In this document: positions 10,409-21,292 of the stretch, piece after piece
How positions within the stretch are numbered: position 1 is the stretch's first letter
How the letters are laid out: each line of letters opens with the position of its first letter
Source of the DNA: Notolepis coatsorum
Lineage: Eukaryota; Chordata; Actinopteri; Aulopiformes; Paralepididae
NCBI GenBank assembly: GCA_963971535.1
Contig: OZ020598.1
Location: forward strand, 99,445,674 to 99,509,673
DNA length: 64,000 bases
Direction: 5' to 3'
Program-made: the position numbers and the translations under genes
The notes under the pieces: model-generated
Seen by the model: only the letters and a program-made list of their open reading frames with translations
What the model was told of the DNA's origin: nothing
Database searches by the model: none

Positions 10409-10906
10409 ATGGCCGCACAAAGATTATCAGCTGCTCTTAATAGAGGAAGAGATGGAATGATTATAGACTCCTCGGCATTAATGAGTGACCACATAACCGA
10501 CTACTTCGGTGACAACGATGACGGTGGTGAGCGGCCAGCTCTATCATCCGACGACGAGGAGACCGAAGGTGCAGGCGAACTTGTCCCAGATCCAATCGAA
10601 CCTACCGACGATGGTGAGACAGACGACGAGGAAGACGGAGACATTTGCGTTGAAACTGTAGCATTGGGCTTTTCAGCTGAATCGACCATGCGATCAGTTG
10701 AAAAGATGTCTGGTTTAACGGTGGAGGGCGAAATAGAAGAGGAACTCAGAAAGATACACGCTTTCGACTGTAAGTGCCAGACACGCCGAAAGGAAAATTC
10801 TGAACGATCGACCCTGTCTTGTTCAAAAAAACTTGGACACCGCGTCGTTGACACCAAGAGAAAGGGACATGTGTCTGTTGTCCATTATTGGAACATGCCA
10901 AAATGA
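10409..10906 (+). CDS. Acidic 165-residue frame, probably a transposon 5' exon
   Basis: The open frame starts with ATG and encodes an acidic, disordered-looking N-terminal half (runs such as SSDDEETEGAGE and DDGETDDEEDGD). A short segment KIHAFDCKCQTRRKENSE with a C-x-C pair follows, then a basic tail. I do not recognise the protein. Acidic leaders are common at the N-terminus of piggyBac and other cut-and-paste transposases, and decayed piggyBac exons lie downstream in the same direction. A link to them is possible but not shown. A MITE inserted at a TTAA directly upstream of the ATG separates it from its presumed leader (about 8230-8425). Confidence 0.35.
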   Translation: MAAQRLSAALNRGRDGMIIDSSALMSDHITDYFGDNDDGGERPALSSDDEETEGAGELVPDPIEPTDDGETDDEEDGDICVETVALGFSAESTMRSVEKMSGLTVEGEIEEELRKIHAFDCKCQTRRKENSERSTLSCSKKLGHRVVDTKRKGHVSVVHYWNMPK

Positions 10907-11164
10907 CAGACACCAAGCCACATCGTTTCAAATGGAGTGCAATAGCGGCCGCAAGGTGTTAGGCGGCGGTATTGGACTTTTGAGATCTCAGACCCATCCC
11001 CAGTGATAACACAGGCTGCCGGCATGTCTTTATGAATGGAAATATTGAATAAAAGAAACAACGATGAAAACCCGACTATACTCTGGTTTTCGGGGGTCCT
11101 GGCTCTCAACGTTCGATGAGTTAACCCTAGATCTTCGATCCTAATATGAAAAATTTAATTTGAT

Positions 11165-11368
11165 TTAATGTGCTATGTCTTACCTTGACTTTGTCTATTT
11201 TACTGCTATCTATTTTATGCTTTATGCCTGCACTTTATGCATTGCTCTTGATCTGCCAATGTTGTGCTCATTTTATGCCTTTTTGTACTGCTGTGAAGCA
11301 CTTTGAGCTGCAATTCTTGTATGAAAGGTGCTATACAAACAGTGTATTATTATTATTATAAATTATTA
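11165..11368 (+). mobile_element. Truncated retroposon 3' end
   Basis: The tail GTGAAGCACTTTGAGCTGC, GTATGAAAGGTGCTATACAA followed by (TTA)n is a common 3' end of fish LINEs and of SINEs that borrow it. The same tail occurs inverted at about 15783-15815 and in copy B near 52505. Nothing coding is left. Confidence 0.6.
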
Positions 11369-11388
11369 TAGTTTGCTTCATTAATTAA

Positions 11389-13591
11389 CACTTTCAGTGC
11401 CACCAGGGGGCGCACGACTTAGTGCTTGAATGCCACCATCAAGTTCAAGTTCAAGTTTCTTTATTAGTTGACATGCAAAGATACAGAATACCTTCACATG
11501 GAATGCTTTTTTCTGTTATGCTCCTATGAGGATCATAGGACGCTTGGATCATACACATACAGCTCATTACAGTAATATTCCACAATTATTACATTTTAGA
11601 TAGTAATAATGGTACAGAGCCTTGAGACAAACATATGCATATTCACCACCGCAAACAGACTGGCAGCCGTCATAGGCAGCGCCATTTACGGAAGGAGGGG
11701 GGAGTGGGTTGGGGTTGTTACAGGGCTGTAGGGTAGGGGGGGGGGGGGGGGGGGTAGTGATACCTCACACGAGGCAGCCGACAGTGCAGCGCCAATGTTA
11801 ACGTTAATATCGCCTACTCTATGTTTTAAATTATGGCTATGTGTCTAATCTGCCTGTCGCTTATCAAATAATCATTTTCCAGTCAGTGCTGTCAAGGCAG
11901 ATTGGTTTTTTATCGCTACATTTCCGTTTGGGAGCATTTTGAAAAGCGCCTATTTTCAGGTGAAAAACAGTCCATTCTGTGATAATCGCCTTTTACTGGA
12001 ATATTCCAGAACGTTGATATTTGTCGGCCTATTTATGAATCGTTTTCAAATAAACGCTAGATGATCAATAGTATACGTGCACGCACACACATTCGAGGCG
12101 CGCGCTGATAATAGCCGTTTTCATTTCCGCATGGATTTTACAGTGAAACCGATAGAGCACATTTCACAAAACAGCTTATATCTTCATGAAAACGAGTCTG
12201 ATTATCCTAACACTGATAACATAGATTCCTTACCTGACATCAGATGGTATCCAAATGGTATATTCCAATTCCTGATCACCATTCGAAAAAATTTTATAGA
12301 TCCAACGTGTATACAGTAGAACACATGATTCCCCGCGGCTCAGAGGCTCCAGAATGAACTCTGGTAACCCCGGCTGCATCGCGTCTATATTAATCCCAGC
12401 CGAAGAGTGCAAGAGCGCTTCCGCATTTTGCCCTGATTGGCCCCGGTAACGCCCTCCAAATGCGCATTTTCTTTTTCCCCGCTCAGCCGCCGAAATGGAA
12501 TACATGTATATTATCGCGACGCGGACCAGATTCACTCGCAACGCCATAACGTTATTTCCCTGTACATTGCAACGTTAACACAACGCAACTGTCAACTGTA
12601 CTTTACATATTATCCAAACGAGGACCACATAACACCATAACACGCCATAACGTTATTTCCCTGTACATTGTAACGTTAACACAACGCAGCTGTCAACTGT
12701 ACTTTACATATTATCCAAACGAGGACCACATAACGCCATAACGTTATTTCGCTGTATATTGTAACGTTACATATTATCCAAACGAGGACCACATAACGCC
12801 ATAACGTTATTTCGATGTACATTGTAACGTTAACACAACGCAGCTGTCAACTGTACTTTAATAACGCCATAACGTTATTTCGCTGTACATTAACACAACG
12901 CAGCTGTCAACTGTACTTTGTAACGTTATGTTATTTCGGGCATTCATAACGTTATTTCGCGCGACTGTACATTGTAGCCCAGCTGTCAACTGTACATTGT
13001 AATGTGCAGAATGGTCCATCGCGTATATATATATACCGTATTAGCGCTTTAATATGGCGTGTTCTGTGATTGTGATTGACCAGCGTTAATGTGATTGACC
13101 AGCGTTGCGACCAGCGTTGCTAATATGAACCAAAGGCTTTAATATGGCGCGTTCTGGCATCTGTGATTAACCGTGTTGAATGGGGGTCTGAACCAAGCGA
13201 GGACCTCATGCGCATGCGCGGCGAGCACCTGGGCGAAGGAAAAGGAAATGCGCATTGCTTACCGGCGAATGGGGAAGAATGCGGAAGCGCTCTTGCACTC
13301 TTCGGCTGGGATTAATATAGACGCGGCTGCATCAGTGGACTGGAAAATGTGGACTGGAATATTTTTTTCCCCCCCATCCATTTTCATTGAGTCCATTCCA
13401 TTTACCATTTACCATCTGGGAGACGATAGGAGCGCTTTTTTCACATCTGATCGCCGGCGGCCCTTGGGTAGGCTAGGGTAGGCTTGCGTGATGCAATATG
13501 ATTTCAGATCACAAAAAAAAAATATTAAAATCCGTGGCTTTCAACGTAACTATCGTAAACCCGAGATTAGCCGTGAGTGGCAGTCAAAGTG
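11389..13591 (-). mobile_element. MITE family A, expanded copy with internal tandem array
   Basis: TTAA lies at 11385-11388 and 13592-13595. The ends read CACTTTCAGTGCC and, inward from the right, CACTTTGACTGCC. It is the reverse of the compact 910-bp copy at 54761-55670 and shares GCGCCCCCTATCGTCTC-type, GATGTCAGGTAAGG-type and TAATCTGCC blocks. Two segments enlarge it: about 11440-11780 (unique, with an 18-G run at 11738-11755) and 12530-13000 (short tandem repeats around CCATAACGTTATTTC). Motifs near 12380-12500 recur inverted near 13230-13320. Confidence 0.75.
12530..13000. repeat. Degenerate tandem array (CGCCATAACGTTATTTC units)
   Basis: Blocks of about 60-130 bp containing CCATAACGTTATTTC, GTACATTGTAACGTTA, ACACAACGCAGCTGTCAACT and ATATTATCCAAACGAGGACC repeat at least five times, with deletions that differ between units. 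The array sits in the middle of the expanded MITE-A. Confidence 0.75.
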
Positions 13592-14028
13592 TTAAAGGGT
13601 GTGAATTTAAGTGTTCTCTAGTGCCTTTTGTCCGCTTTAAGGTGGTGGTATAAGTTAAAGGTTGTGGTGTCGAAGTAAAAAAAATCCTGGGCTAAGTCCC
13701 GGATCTCCTACAATCCTAAATCCGCCCCTGCGGTGAACCCGATAAGGTATTTATTATTTCATGCCTCGTGTTGCTAATCTGTGCATTTATTTATTTATGT
13801 ATGATATATGATGCGAGACAAATTGTATTGGCCTCATCTAATTTGTATCTTGTTTGACTATATAGCTGGCACCTATCCGTGCGGTGTGGGACAAGTGGGT
13901 GGCGTGGCTTCCCCTGGCCTACAACCCGGGGCAGGACGTCTGCATGGACGAGCAGCTCGGCGCCTTCAAGGGACGCTGCGTGTTCAGGCAGTTCATGCCC
14001 AGCAAGCCGGCCAAGTATGGGCTGAAGG

Positions 14029-14131
14029 TAATAATAATAATAATTGGTTAGACTAGAATTTATTTTATTTGTCATGCACACACACACACACACATACTGA
14101 GTCGCTAATGAAATGTCTGCACTTTCCCCAG
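14029..14131 (-). mobile_element. SINE family 1 tail inside a piggyBac intron
   Basis: (AAT)n, GGTTAGACTAGAATTTAT, (CA)n and TGAGTCGCTAATGAAATGTC match the tail of the SINE at 1076-1200. It makes up nearly the whole intron between the first two visible piggyBac exons, so the intron may have formed around it or been replaced by it. Confidence 0.6.
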
Positions 14132-14733
14132 CTCTGGGTCCTATGTGACGTGGATACAACCTACGCCTGGGCCATGCAGCCATACCTGGGCAGAGCGCGC
14201 CCTGGTGCCCCTCCCGAGAAGAAGCAGGGGAAACGGGTGGTGAATGACCTCACGGTTGACCTGGGGGCAGGCCACACCCTCACCATGACAATTTTTTTTA
14301 CGTCTCACGAGCTGGCCATGGAGCTTATGCAGAGAAAGATGGCTTTGGTGGGCACCATACGGCGAAATAAGCCGGAGCTGCCACCCAAGCTGAGGGACAG
14401 GCCTGTGCTGGACTCCCGCTTCGGGTTCACGGCCAATGCCATGTCCCGAAGCGGGGGGGAAATGTCTTGTTGCTGAGCACCAGGCACCGGGAGGAGGTGG
14501 TAATAATATATTTCATTTGTAACGCACCCTACATTCCTGAGAATCTCAGAGTGCCACAGAAGAATAAAATATAAATAGATGTACATAAAAAAATTAAAAA
14601 AAAACAGCAGAACAACATGATACATAAAAACGAATAAAAGTCCTTTACAAACAGGTGTCCATGGAGGCACACAAGAAGCCCCAGATCATACTGGATTATA
14701 ACCACTGCAAGGGGGCGGTGGATAACCTGGATA

Positions 14734-14873
14734 CTTGATTTAATCCTCTTTACCCCGTTGGGGGGCATAGGGCGTCCACCAGAGCTCTCCATCTCACCCT
14801 CTTCTGGGCCAGGGCCTTTGCTTCTTTCCAGCTCACTCCGATGTTCTTTAGGTCTTGGAGTGTGGAACGTCTC
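14734..14873 (-). pseudogene. RTE-like LINE, 3' segment of a 5'-inverted insertion
   Basis: On the minus strand it encodes WRRSTLQDLKNIGVSWKEA and ALAQKRVRWRALVDALCPP, the extreme C-terminus of a non-LTR retrotransposon polyprotein, followed by a short 3' end. The target duplication GATAACCTGGATA lies at 14721-14733 and 19017-19029, inside the piggyBac exon. Its partner segment (18460-19016) runs in the opposite direction. Confidence 0.75.
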
Positions 14874-15123
14874 CAGGGCCCTCATTCATCAACGTGTGCG
14901 TAGAATATGTTCTATTTTCACACGTAAGCACAGAATGTAGAATCAGTGTACGCACAGGGAAGTCGGCATTCATCACACGTGCGTACGCAGGCTCTACGCA
15001 CACCTGTCATGATGAATCCCACCTTGGCCCTGCGCCACAGCTCGTGCACGCTTTCACGTATTTGCATACCAAAACCGCCCCGACCAACCAAATATGGTCA
15101 GGCCCTCCCCTTCAAATACCATG

Positions 15124-16311
15124 AGGGAATCCCTGTGCGTGGAATGTTGGAGGATGGCAAAGCGAACGAAAAAGAGAAACTACACAGACACCGAGGTGGA
15201 GGTCCTCGTAACGGAGGTGGATGCCAGGGCGGGGGTACTCTTTGGGTCCCTCAGCCTTGGCATCACCACCAAGAGGAAGACTGCTGCGTGGGAGGCGGTC
15301 ACCGACGCCGTAAATTCCATCTCCCCGCAGCAGAGAACCATAACGGAGACCCGCAAAAAGTGGTTTGATGTAAAACTGACGGCCAAGAGGCGCCTGGCCG
15401 AACACAGGCGGAATGCCAGTGCGACTGGCGGGGGGCAGGTATGTCGTATGCCAATCATTATATTATCATTATCATGATATATCTGTTATGATGAATTGAA
15501 AATGGGGGACCCTGATGTAAACAAGACGAAAGTATTTATCTGGTCTGCATCCCCTTAACAATTGTGTGTATCGAGCCGTACTGCATTGTACCCATTCTGC
15601 AACCTGTTAATACAGTCTTTCAATCAATTCAATTCAGAGTCAGAGTGAGCTGTCCCCACTGGACCTGAGAATCGCCAGCATCATCGGGGACGAGGCGGTG
15701 GGAGGAATTGAAGGCACCACCGACACCGACACATACGAAGTGGCTGGGCCATCCAGCCAACAGGTGGAAGGTAATAATATAATATACACTTCATTTGTAT
15801 AGCACCTTTCATACAGGAATTGTCACATCAGTAAGGAAGACTGGCATAGAAATCACTTTGTCGTCAACGATTTTATTGAGGAACATGACAAGAATCTCTT
15901 AATTTATTTGAAACAATATTCAACCATATGGTTCCGAACCTTGCTAGCAAACAAATAAAACGTTATTAAATTGCCTATTCATTCCACAGGCAACTCGGCT
16001 GAGTTCACCATCAATCTTATCCCCGACCCCGTCGACACCCAGGAGGAGCAGGAGGCGTCCTGCAGCCGACCCCCTTCGGCGCGCAGAGGGCCCACCCGGT
16101 CCCGGACCCGGTCGTCCTTACGGGGGCCGTCCTCGACAACCAATTGACCACCATCGCCCTCCTGAGCGACATGAGGGACGAGCAGAGGCTCACACGCCAG
16201 ACCCTGGCCCAGCTGGTCGCGGTCCAGACCCAGCTGGTCGCGGTCCAGACTGGCATCGCAGCCAGTCTGGCGGGCATCCTCCTGAAATTCACGGAAAACA
16301 GGGACCAATAA
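15124..16311 (+). pseudogene. Harbinger-I Myb/SANT-like protein, copy A
   Basis: This is the DNA-binding partner that Harbinger transposases use to enter the nucleus and find the element ends (known for the family). Exon 1, about 15124-15437, encodes NYTDTEVEVLVTEVDARAG, KRKTAAWEAVTDAVNSIS and TRKKWFDVKLTAKRRLAEHR, a complete Myb-like helical domain. Exon 2, about 15637-15770, encodes SPLDLRIASIIGDEAVGG. Exon 3, about 15988-16310, encodes the C-terminal helical region ALLSDMRDEQRLTRQTLAQ, but a small deletion near 16085 compared with copy B shifts the frame. The first intron holds an R140 repeat that copy B also has, so it was present before the element multiplied. Confidence 0.75.
15490..15640 (+). 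repeat. R140 repeat in the Myb-like gene intron
   Basis: AATGGGGGACCCTGATGTAA to CAACCTGTTAATACAG, ending in TCAATCAATTCAATTC. The orthologous position in Harbinger-I copy B (52682-52825) carries the same repeat. Confidence 0.7.
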
Positions 16312-16639
16312 ATACCGTAACCACCTTTGGCGTTGGTGTCATTATTATAATCAGATAATCATTAGCTGGATGAATGCCTTTTCTCGTTCCGTTCTTTTGA
16401 AGTTTGATTGATACCCTGCATGCACGGTAAACTGTGTCATCTGGTCACCTTTAAACTGTCAGCTACTTCCATTCAACTATAACTGTACAATGCAATTCAA
16501 AAATGGTTCCAATTCATTAATGAGCTCAATTCGATTTCAAACAACAGTATTTTCCTTTTATGTACAGGTTACTAATGATTACTTAATTAATATGAATTGA
16601 CACAAATCGCAGTTCTTCCAGTGCATGGGGTAGACTCAC
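16312..16639. other. Spacer between the convergent Harbinger-I genes
   Basis: This holds the 3' flanks of both genes and no frame or repeat arm of note. Copy B has the same spacer at 51859-52048. Confidence 0.5.
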
Positions 16640-17838
16640 TCAAAACTGCGCTATGATCCCAGCTCTTGTCAGCATTCCAGTGGCGTTTGGAGGTGGCTCT
16701 TCCACGTCTGGCATGGGGTCGTCGGGTAGTTCTGGGTTTAGCAGCGGGATGCCATGCCTGATGGCCATGTTATGGAGCACACTGCAGGCCACGATGATGT
16801 TGCAGACCTTTACAGGCCGGTACTGCAGTGTGCCCCCCGTGCCAGACAGGCAGAGCCATCGACCCTTCAGGAGACCAATTGCACGCTCCACGGTGACTCG
16901 TGTGCGTGCGTGCGCCCGGTTATAGGTGCCCTCCTGTTGGGTGGTGGGGTTGGTCAGCGGCGTCATCAGCCACGGCTTTAGTGGATAGCCACGATCCCCT
17001 GCATTGAAAGATATATAATTTAATTACAGATACCAGTAATAACATTACGATTTGATTCAATATGGGCCTAAATGTGTAACACTCACCAATAAGCCACCCG
17101 TCTTCAACAACCCCAGCCTGGAGACGAATGCCCACAGAGCTGTTCTGCACCACAAACGAGTCGTGGGTTCCTCCTGGCCACTGGGCAACGACATTTAGGA
17201 GTGCCAAACGGGCATCGCAGATCACTTGGACATTTACCGAGTGGAACCCCTTCCTGTTAACGTAATTGAATTCATTTTGTGATGGTGTTTTGATGGCTAT
17301 GTGTGTGCAGTCTATTGCTCCAATTACGTTGGGGAAACCGGCGATGGCGTGGAAAGCCCTCTTGACCTCGACCTGCTGTGCGTGTGTGTATGGGAATTTG
17401 ATGTAGTCGGGGATTAGGGACATGATGGCATCCAACACTGGGCATGATCCTGCTGAGTGAGGGTTGGGAGATGCCCGAGCGATCTGCGATCTCCCGCTGG
17501 AACGTCCCGGTGGCCAAGAATCCCAGGGTGGAGAGGACTTGGGTGTGGACGGGGATGGCATGTGTGTGCCTTGTTCGGCGCTCCAATAAGGGTCCCAGAT
17601 CCCGGCACAGGTCGAGCAGGATTGCCCTGGGGAAGCGGAACCTGCTCATGAGCCACTCTGTGCTCTCGGCAAACAGGTCTGCCCTGTCCCTGAAGACGCG
17701 CTCCCTGTGGAGCGCACCATGGGCATGGCCCATTCCCAAATTGTGCAACACTGCGAGGCCTGCGTTATCCATGGTGAATAGGATCTGAAATCCGTGTTCC
17801 AGATGTAATTTATAGGGTTTGCCGACGATTACACTCAT
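16640..17838 (-). pseudogene. HARBI1-type transposase, Harbinger-I copy A
   Basis: This is a DDE transposase of the PIF/Harbinger family. From the ATG at 17836-17838 the frame reads MSVIVGKPYKL, a helical N-terminal region and FQREIADRSGISQPSLSRI (helix-turn-helix). A one-base loss near 17437 then shifts the frame, and the following frame holds VIGAIDCTHIAI (first Asp) and WPGGTHDSFVVQNS (second Asp). An intron (17086-16999, GTGAGT to CAG) precedes the last exon with RVTVERAIGLLKGRW (Glu) and a stop at 16640. All three catalytic residues remain. The single frameshift is the only break I see, so the copy died recently or is a sequence error. Confidence 0.85.
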
Positions 17839-18456
17839 GTCGCCAATTTAATTAATTACGGGTCATACAGAACACCTGGGTATATTGTAACTGTTGATTG
17901 ATTTCCCTTCGATCTGCGCTCCAATTGGGTCGTTGTTGGTCAGGGACGATTCTAGCCACGCATGGCTTCAGTGGATAACCGTGATCACCTGCATTTAAGT
18001 GATATTTTGATGACAGATATAATAACATTACAATTTAATTAAATGAGATTAGGCCTGGGTCATGCGTTCCTTATCAGCCAACAACGTATCGGCCAAATAA
18101 TGCAACGTTAACCGTCCTGCATCCTACATTCAGAAGTTGATGCTGTTTAGGGTTTGACAATAATTACACTAATATCGCTGTTTCACAATGAACTATGATG
18201 AATCACGGGGGTCATACAGAACACGCGCCAGTGTCTTTATTTCCACCTTGAACTAATGCAGGACTGAGGAGTGCTTATGCGTAGTAACGATATTCTACCA
18301 CTGGGAGCTAGGTACGCCAGGTCGGACCTGTGCGTAGATGTACGCACGAAGTCAAGTTCAAGTTGAAATTGATGAATCCCACTCTTTGCTTAGAAGTGAT
18401 CGTACGCACAGGGTAAGCACAGATCTGTGCGTAGAACACGTTGATGAATGAGGGCC
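17839..18456. other. Harbinger-I copy A right end region
   Basis: This non-coding part carries short inverted GTACGCACA / TGTGCGTAC motifs close to the terminal repeat. Much of it matches copy B at 50100-50690 in reverse, which marks it as the upstream region of the transposase gene. Confidence 0.6.
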
Positions 18457-18459
18457 CAG

Positions 18460-19016
18460 GAGTTGACAACATACCCCCTGATATTCTGAAAGCTGATCCC
18501 AAAGCGACCACAGAGGTTCTATACCACCTCCTCAACAAGATCTGGGATACAGAGGTAATCCCAATAGAATGGAAAACGGGCTTAATGGTCACCATTCTCA
18601 GTGAATGCAACAACTGGAGAGGCATAATGCTCCTGTCCGTCCCTAGCAAGGTTCTTTGTAGGATTATCTTAGGATACAAGCAGCCTTAGACGGACAGTTG
18701 AGGAAAGAGCAAGCCGGTTTTAGGAAGGATAAGTCATGCACAGACCATATTGCTACTTTAAGAATTATTATCGAGCAGTGTGTTGAGTGGCAAAACTCCA
18801 AGCTACGGATCTTCAATACCAATGTGAAGACTGTCCTGCTCTATGGCTCTGAGACGTGGAAGACTACTGAGGGTCTCACAAGCAAGATCCAGGTGGCCCA
18901 TCAAAACCACAAATGAAGAGCTGTGGAGGATAACCAACCAGGACAGCATAGCTACCACCATCAAAAGGAGAAAGTGGAACTGGATAGGGCATACCCTTAG
19001 GAAGGACTCCAACAAC
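18460..19016 (+). pseudogene. RTE-like LINE, inverted 5' segment
   Basis: The plus strand encodes VDNIPPDILKADPKATTEV and SVPSKVLCRIILGY (reverse transcriptase fingers), LRKEQAGFRKDKSCTDHI, then after an internal loss VKTVLLYGSETWKTTEG and RRKWNWIGHTLRKDS. It is oriented against the 14734-14873 segment. Its 3' edge meets the target duplication GATAACCTGGATA (19017-19029). This is the product expected from twin priming during LINE insertion. Confidence 0.75.
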
Positions 19017-19640
19017 GATAACCTGGATAAGGTATATATTATTTTATAGTGCATGCCTGGTGTAATTATTCTGTTTATTTATCGATATGTGAAAATTAGG
19101 GAGGAGATATTATTAAAAAAAAATAGACTATTGCGTAATTTCTCCATGTACGACGGGTGCCGTCTAAATGTGTGCGAGTTGACACTAATTTGGTTTTATC
19201 TAATTTTATTTGGTTTCTCTTTTTTTATTTCAGCTTGTGGGGACCTATAGTTGCTGGAGGGGGACGCGGCGCTGGCCGATGAAGTTCTTTTCAAACATGC
19301 TGGACGTGTCCCTTTACAATGGTTTGGTGCTCTGGCTGGCTGGCCATTGAACCAGGCTGGAACATCGGTAAAAGGTACCGACGGAGGCTGTTCCTGGACG
19401 AGCTGGGCACCAAGCTCGTTATGCCGCAGGTGGCCATCCGGGAGAGATTGCCCCGCGGGCTAAGCGCTGCCGGAATTGTGCAGGATGCAAGGCACTCCGC
19501 CCGGCAACAAGCCACTCCACCAGCAGGGCCAAGCCGGGCCGCGACAAGTTGCATGCCGGTTAGAATGTTGTCCGACTTGCTCTGAAAATCTGACGAGACG
19601 AGGCGCGGAAATATCGTGGGACCGAGCCACGCACAGCCTT

Positions 19641-20219
19641 CAGAGCGAGGCGCCACAGTACCTCTCACCCGGCTGCTCCACACAAGCAAACGACTTGCTA
19701 TGGTCGCGCAAAGCGCCTATTGGCTCAGAAAAGTTGTCAGTCACCAGCCACGTGACAGCCAGGGAGTATGAGACGTTTGATTGAAAGCTTTATTAACCGA
19801 TTGCAAAATGGGTACACTACAGTACAGGTCCGGTCTACCCGTCTACCAGATATATTTATCACAGCACAGTAAATATAACATATTACACATTCCATGTCCA
19901 CAGTAATAAATAAATGAATCAGAGACATAGTATTATACATATTATTATCTTACATCTACCTCTGTATGCATTACACTCTGTATTAGCACTCCGAGATTGT
20001 TTCACAATGAAAAAAAGTGCTTTATAAATAAAATTATTCATTATTTTCTTCTTATTATTACATGAACTGACACTCATTTGTGTCCACTGTATTGACCTTT
20101 ATTGTATTTTATTGTGCCTTGCTGCAAGCTAAGTTTCCCATTGTGCCACAATAAATATCTGAATTTAACTTAACTGATCATTAAAGTGGGATTAGTGGTG
20201 CATGGATATAGACAGATCT
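19641..20219. other. No gene seen; R140 scrap and AT-rich sequence
   Basis: A short piece of R140 (GATTGCAAAATGGGTACACT) lies at about 19795-19815. The rest is AT-rich with an ATAAATAAAATTATTCATTA run and no frame. Confidence 0.5.
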
Positions 20220-21255
20220 CATGTACATTGGCCATTCGGAATAGTTAACTCAACATGTGTGCCGGCTCCTTAGAACCACTCAATCCCAATCATTTAATAC
20301 ACATGTGCCACAGAATCATTCAATCAAGCAGGTGTGGTTTCTCATTAGGGCTTACCTATATAAAGCTACCAAATGAGATAACCTTCCTCTTGGACAAGAA
20401 TGGCAGCTCTGACTGTGACAATCCAAGACGCTCTTGGAGCACTAACCTTCAGTTACCCAAGCCACAGCAGAAAGACTAAGAAATGGTGAGTAAACAAGTA
20501 AAGTGTAAATCAAATATCATGTAACAATTATTACTGTAGGAAGGGACTTTGTTATTTGATACATCTGCTTTTTCAGATCAAACGTATGCGGCTCAGATAA
20601 TGAGGGAACAAATACAAGTTATATTATTATTATTATTATTATTATTATTATGAGAAAAGAAAAGTCCTCATTATTCTCTTGAGTATGAGTAGTGTGTGTA
20701 GGCATGTTTATGTATATATATCTTCTTTTTTTATTACATTTTTATAATTAGGAATGGGTGCATGTGTGCATGCATATGTATGTATGTATGTATGTGTATA
20801 TATATGCACAGGTTTATGTGGGTATAGTGTGGTGATGTGTGTAGCATTGTCATACGTGCGTGGTGTGTGTGCATGCATACCTGCATGCATGCAAGCAGAC
20901 AGGGCCGGTTCTGGCTTTTTGGGGGCCCTAAAAAAAAAGTTGTATGGGGCCCCCTGAACGTTAAGAAGATATATTTATACTATTATTGTTTTTCCTTCTC
21001 TCTTCTTTTCTTGAGCATATAGGTACTTTCACTCAACGCACAAGAGTGCTTGGCTACCAATAGAGACTTGTCATTTTAATAAAAAAAAAAAAAAAAGGCT
21101 AAAACGGCAGTTTAGGGACACTATACATGCACATAATAGTGATTGGTGTTGGTATGGGGGGTATGTGTTATGTGTGCTCACATGTGGGTGCAATGCATGT
21201 GAGCGTATGCACATGAGTGTAGGTATGACAGATGGTTACCCTTCCCCGTATTGGT

Positions 21256-21292
21256 GTTAGTTGCTGTGTGTGTGTGTGTGTGTGTGTGTGTG
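21256..21292. repeat. (TG)n microsatellite in the LINE 5' region
   Basis: A pure TG run lies within a region (20755-21500) of repeated ATGTATGT and GCATGCATAC motifs. Confidence 0.8.

Larger units (their letters stand above)
14877..18456. mobile_element. Harbinger-I copy A, two-gene element
   Basis: The terminal inverted repeats begin GGCCCTCATTCATCAACGTG at both ends, followed by imperfect inner repeats rich in GTGCGTA. The flanks read CAG on both sides (14874-14876 and 18457-18459), a 3-bp duplication; the exact end is uncertain by one base. Inside are a Myb-like gene on the plus strand and a HARBI1-type transposase on the minus strand, in convergent order. This is the standard content of PIF/Harbinger elements. 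Copy B is at about 50080-53424. Confidence 0.85.
13865..19640 (+). pseudogene. piggyBac-family transposase, spliced and heavily interrupted
   Basis: Piecewise exons encode the core of a piggyBac transposase, a DDD enzyme that cuts and pastes at TTAA. Exon about 13865-14028 has WDKWVAWLPLAYNPG and CMDEQLGAFKGRC (first catalytic Asp). Exon 14132-14496 has LWVLCDVDTTYAWAMQPYLG and FFTSHELAMELMQRKM. There the expected DNFF is out of frame because of paired indels near 14285-14300. A further shift lies near 14445. Exon 14653-14733 has KPQIILDYNHCKGAVDNLD (third Asp). After a LINE and Harbinger insertion the last exon, about 19231-19640, has SNMLDVSLYNGLVLW and GKRYRRRLFLDELG, then a frameshifted Cys-rich end. 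Splice-like GT and AG lie at each edge. It is certainly a relic. Confidence 0.8.

Noticed and set aside
10409-10906. A host gene for an acidic nuclear protein
   Set aside because: It is surrounded by transposons, has no recognisable continuation, and its composition is typical of a transposase leader. Listed only as an unassigned exon.
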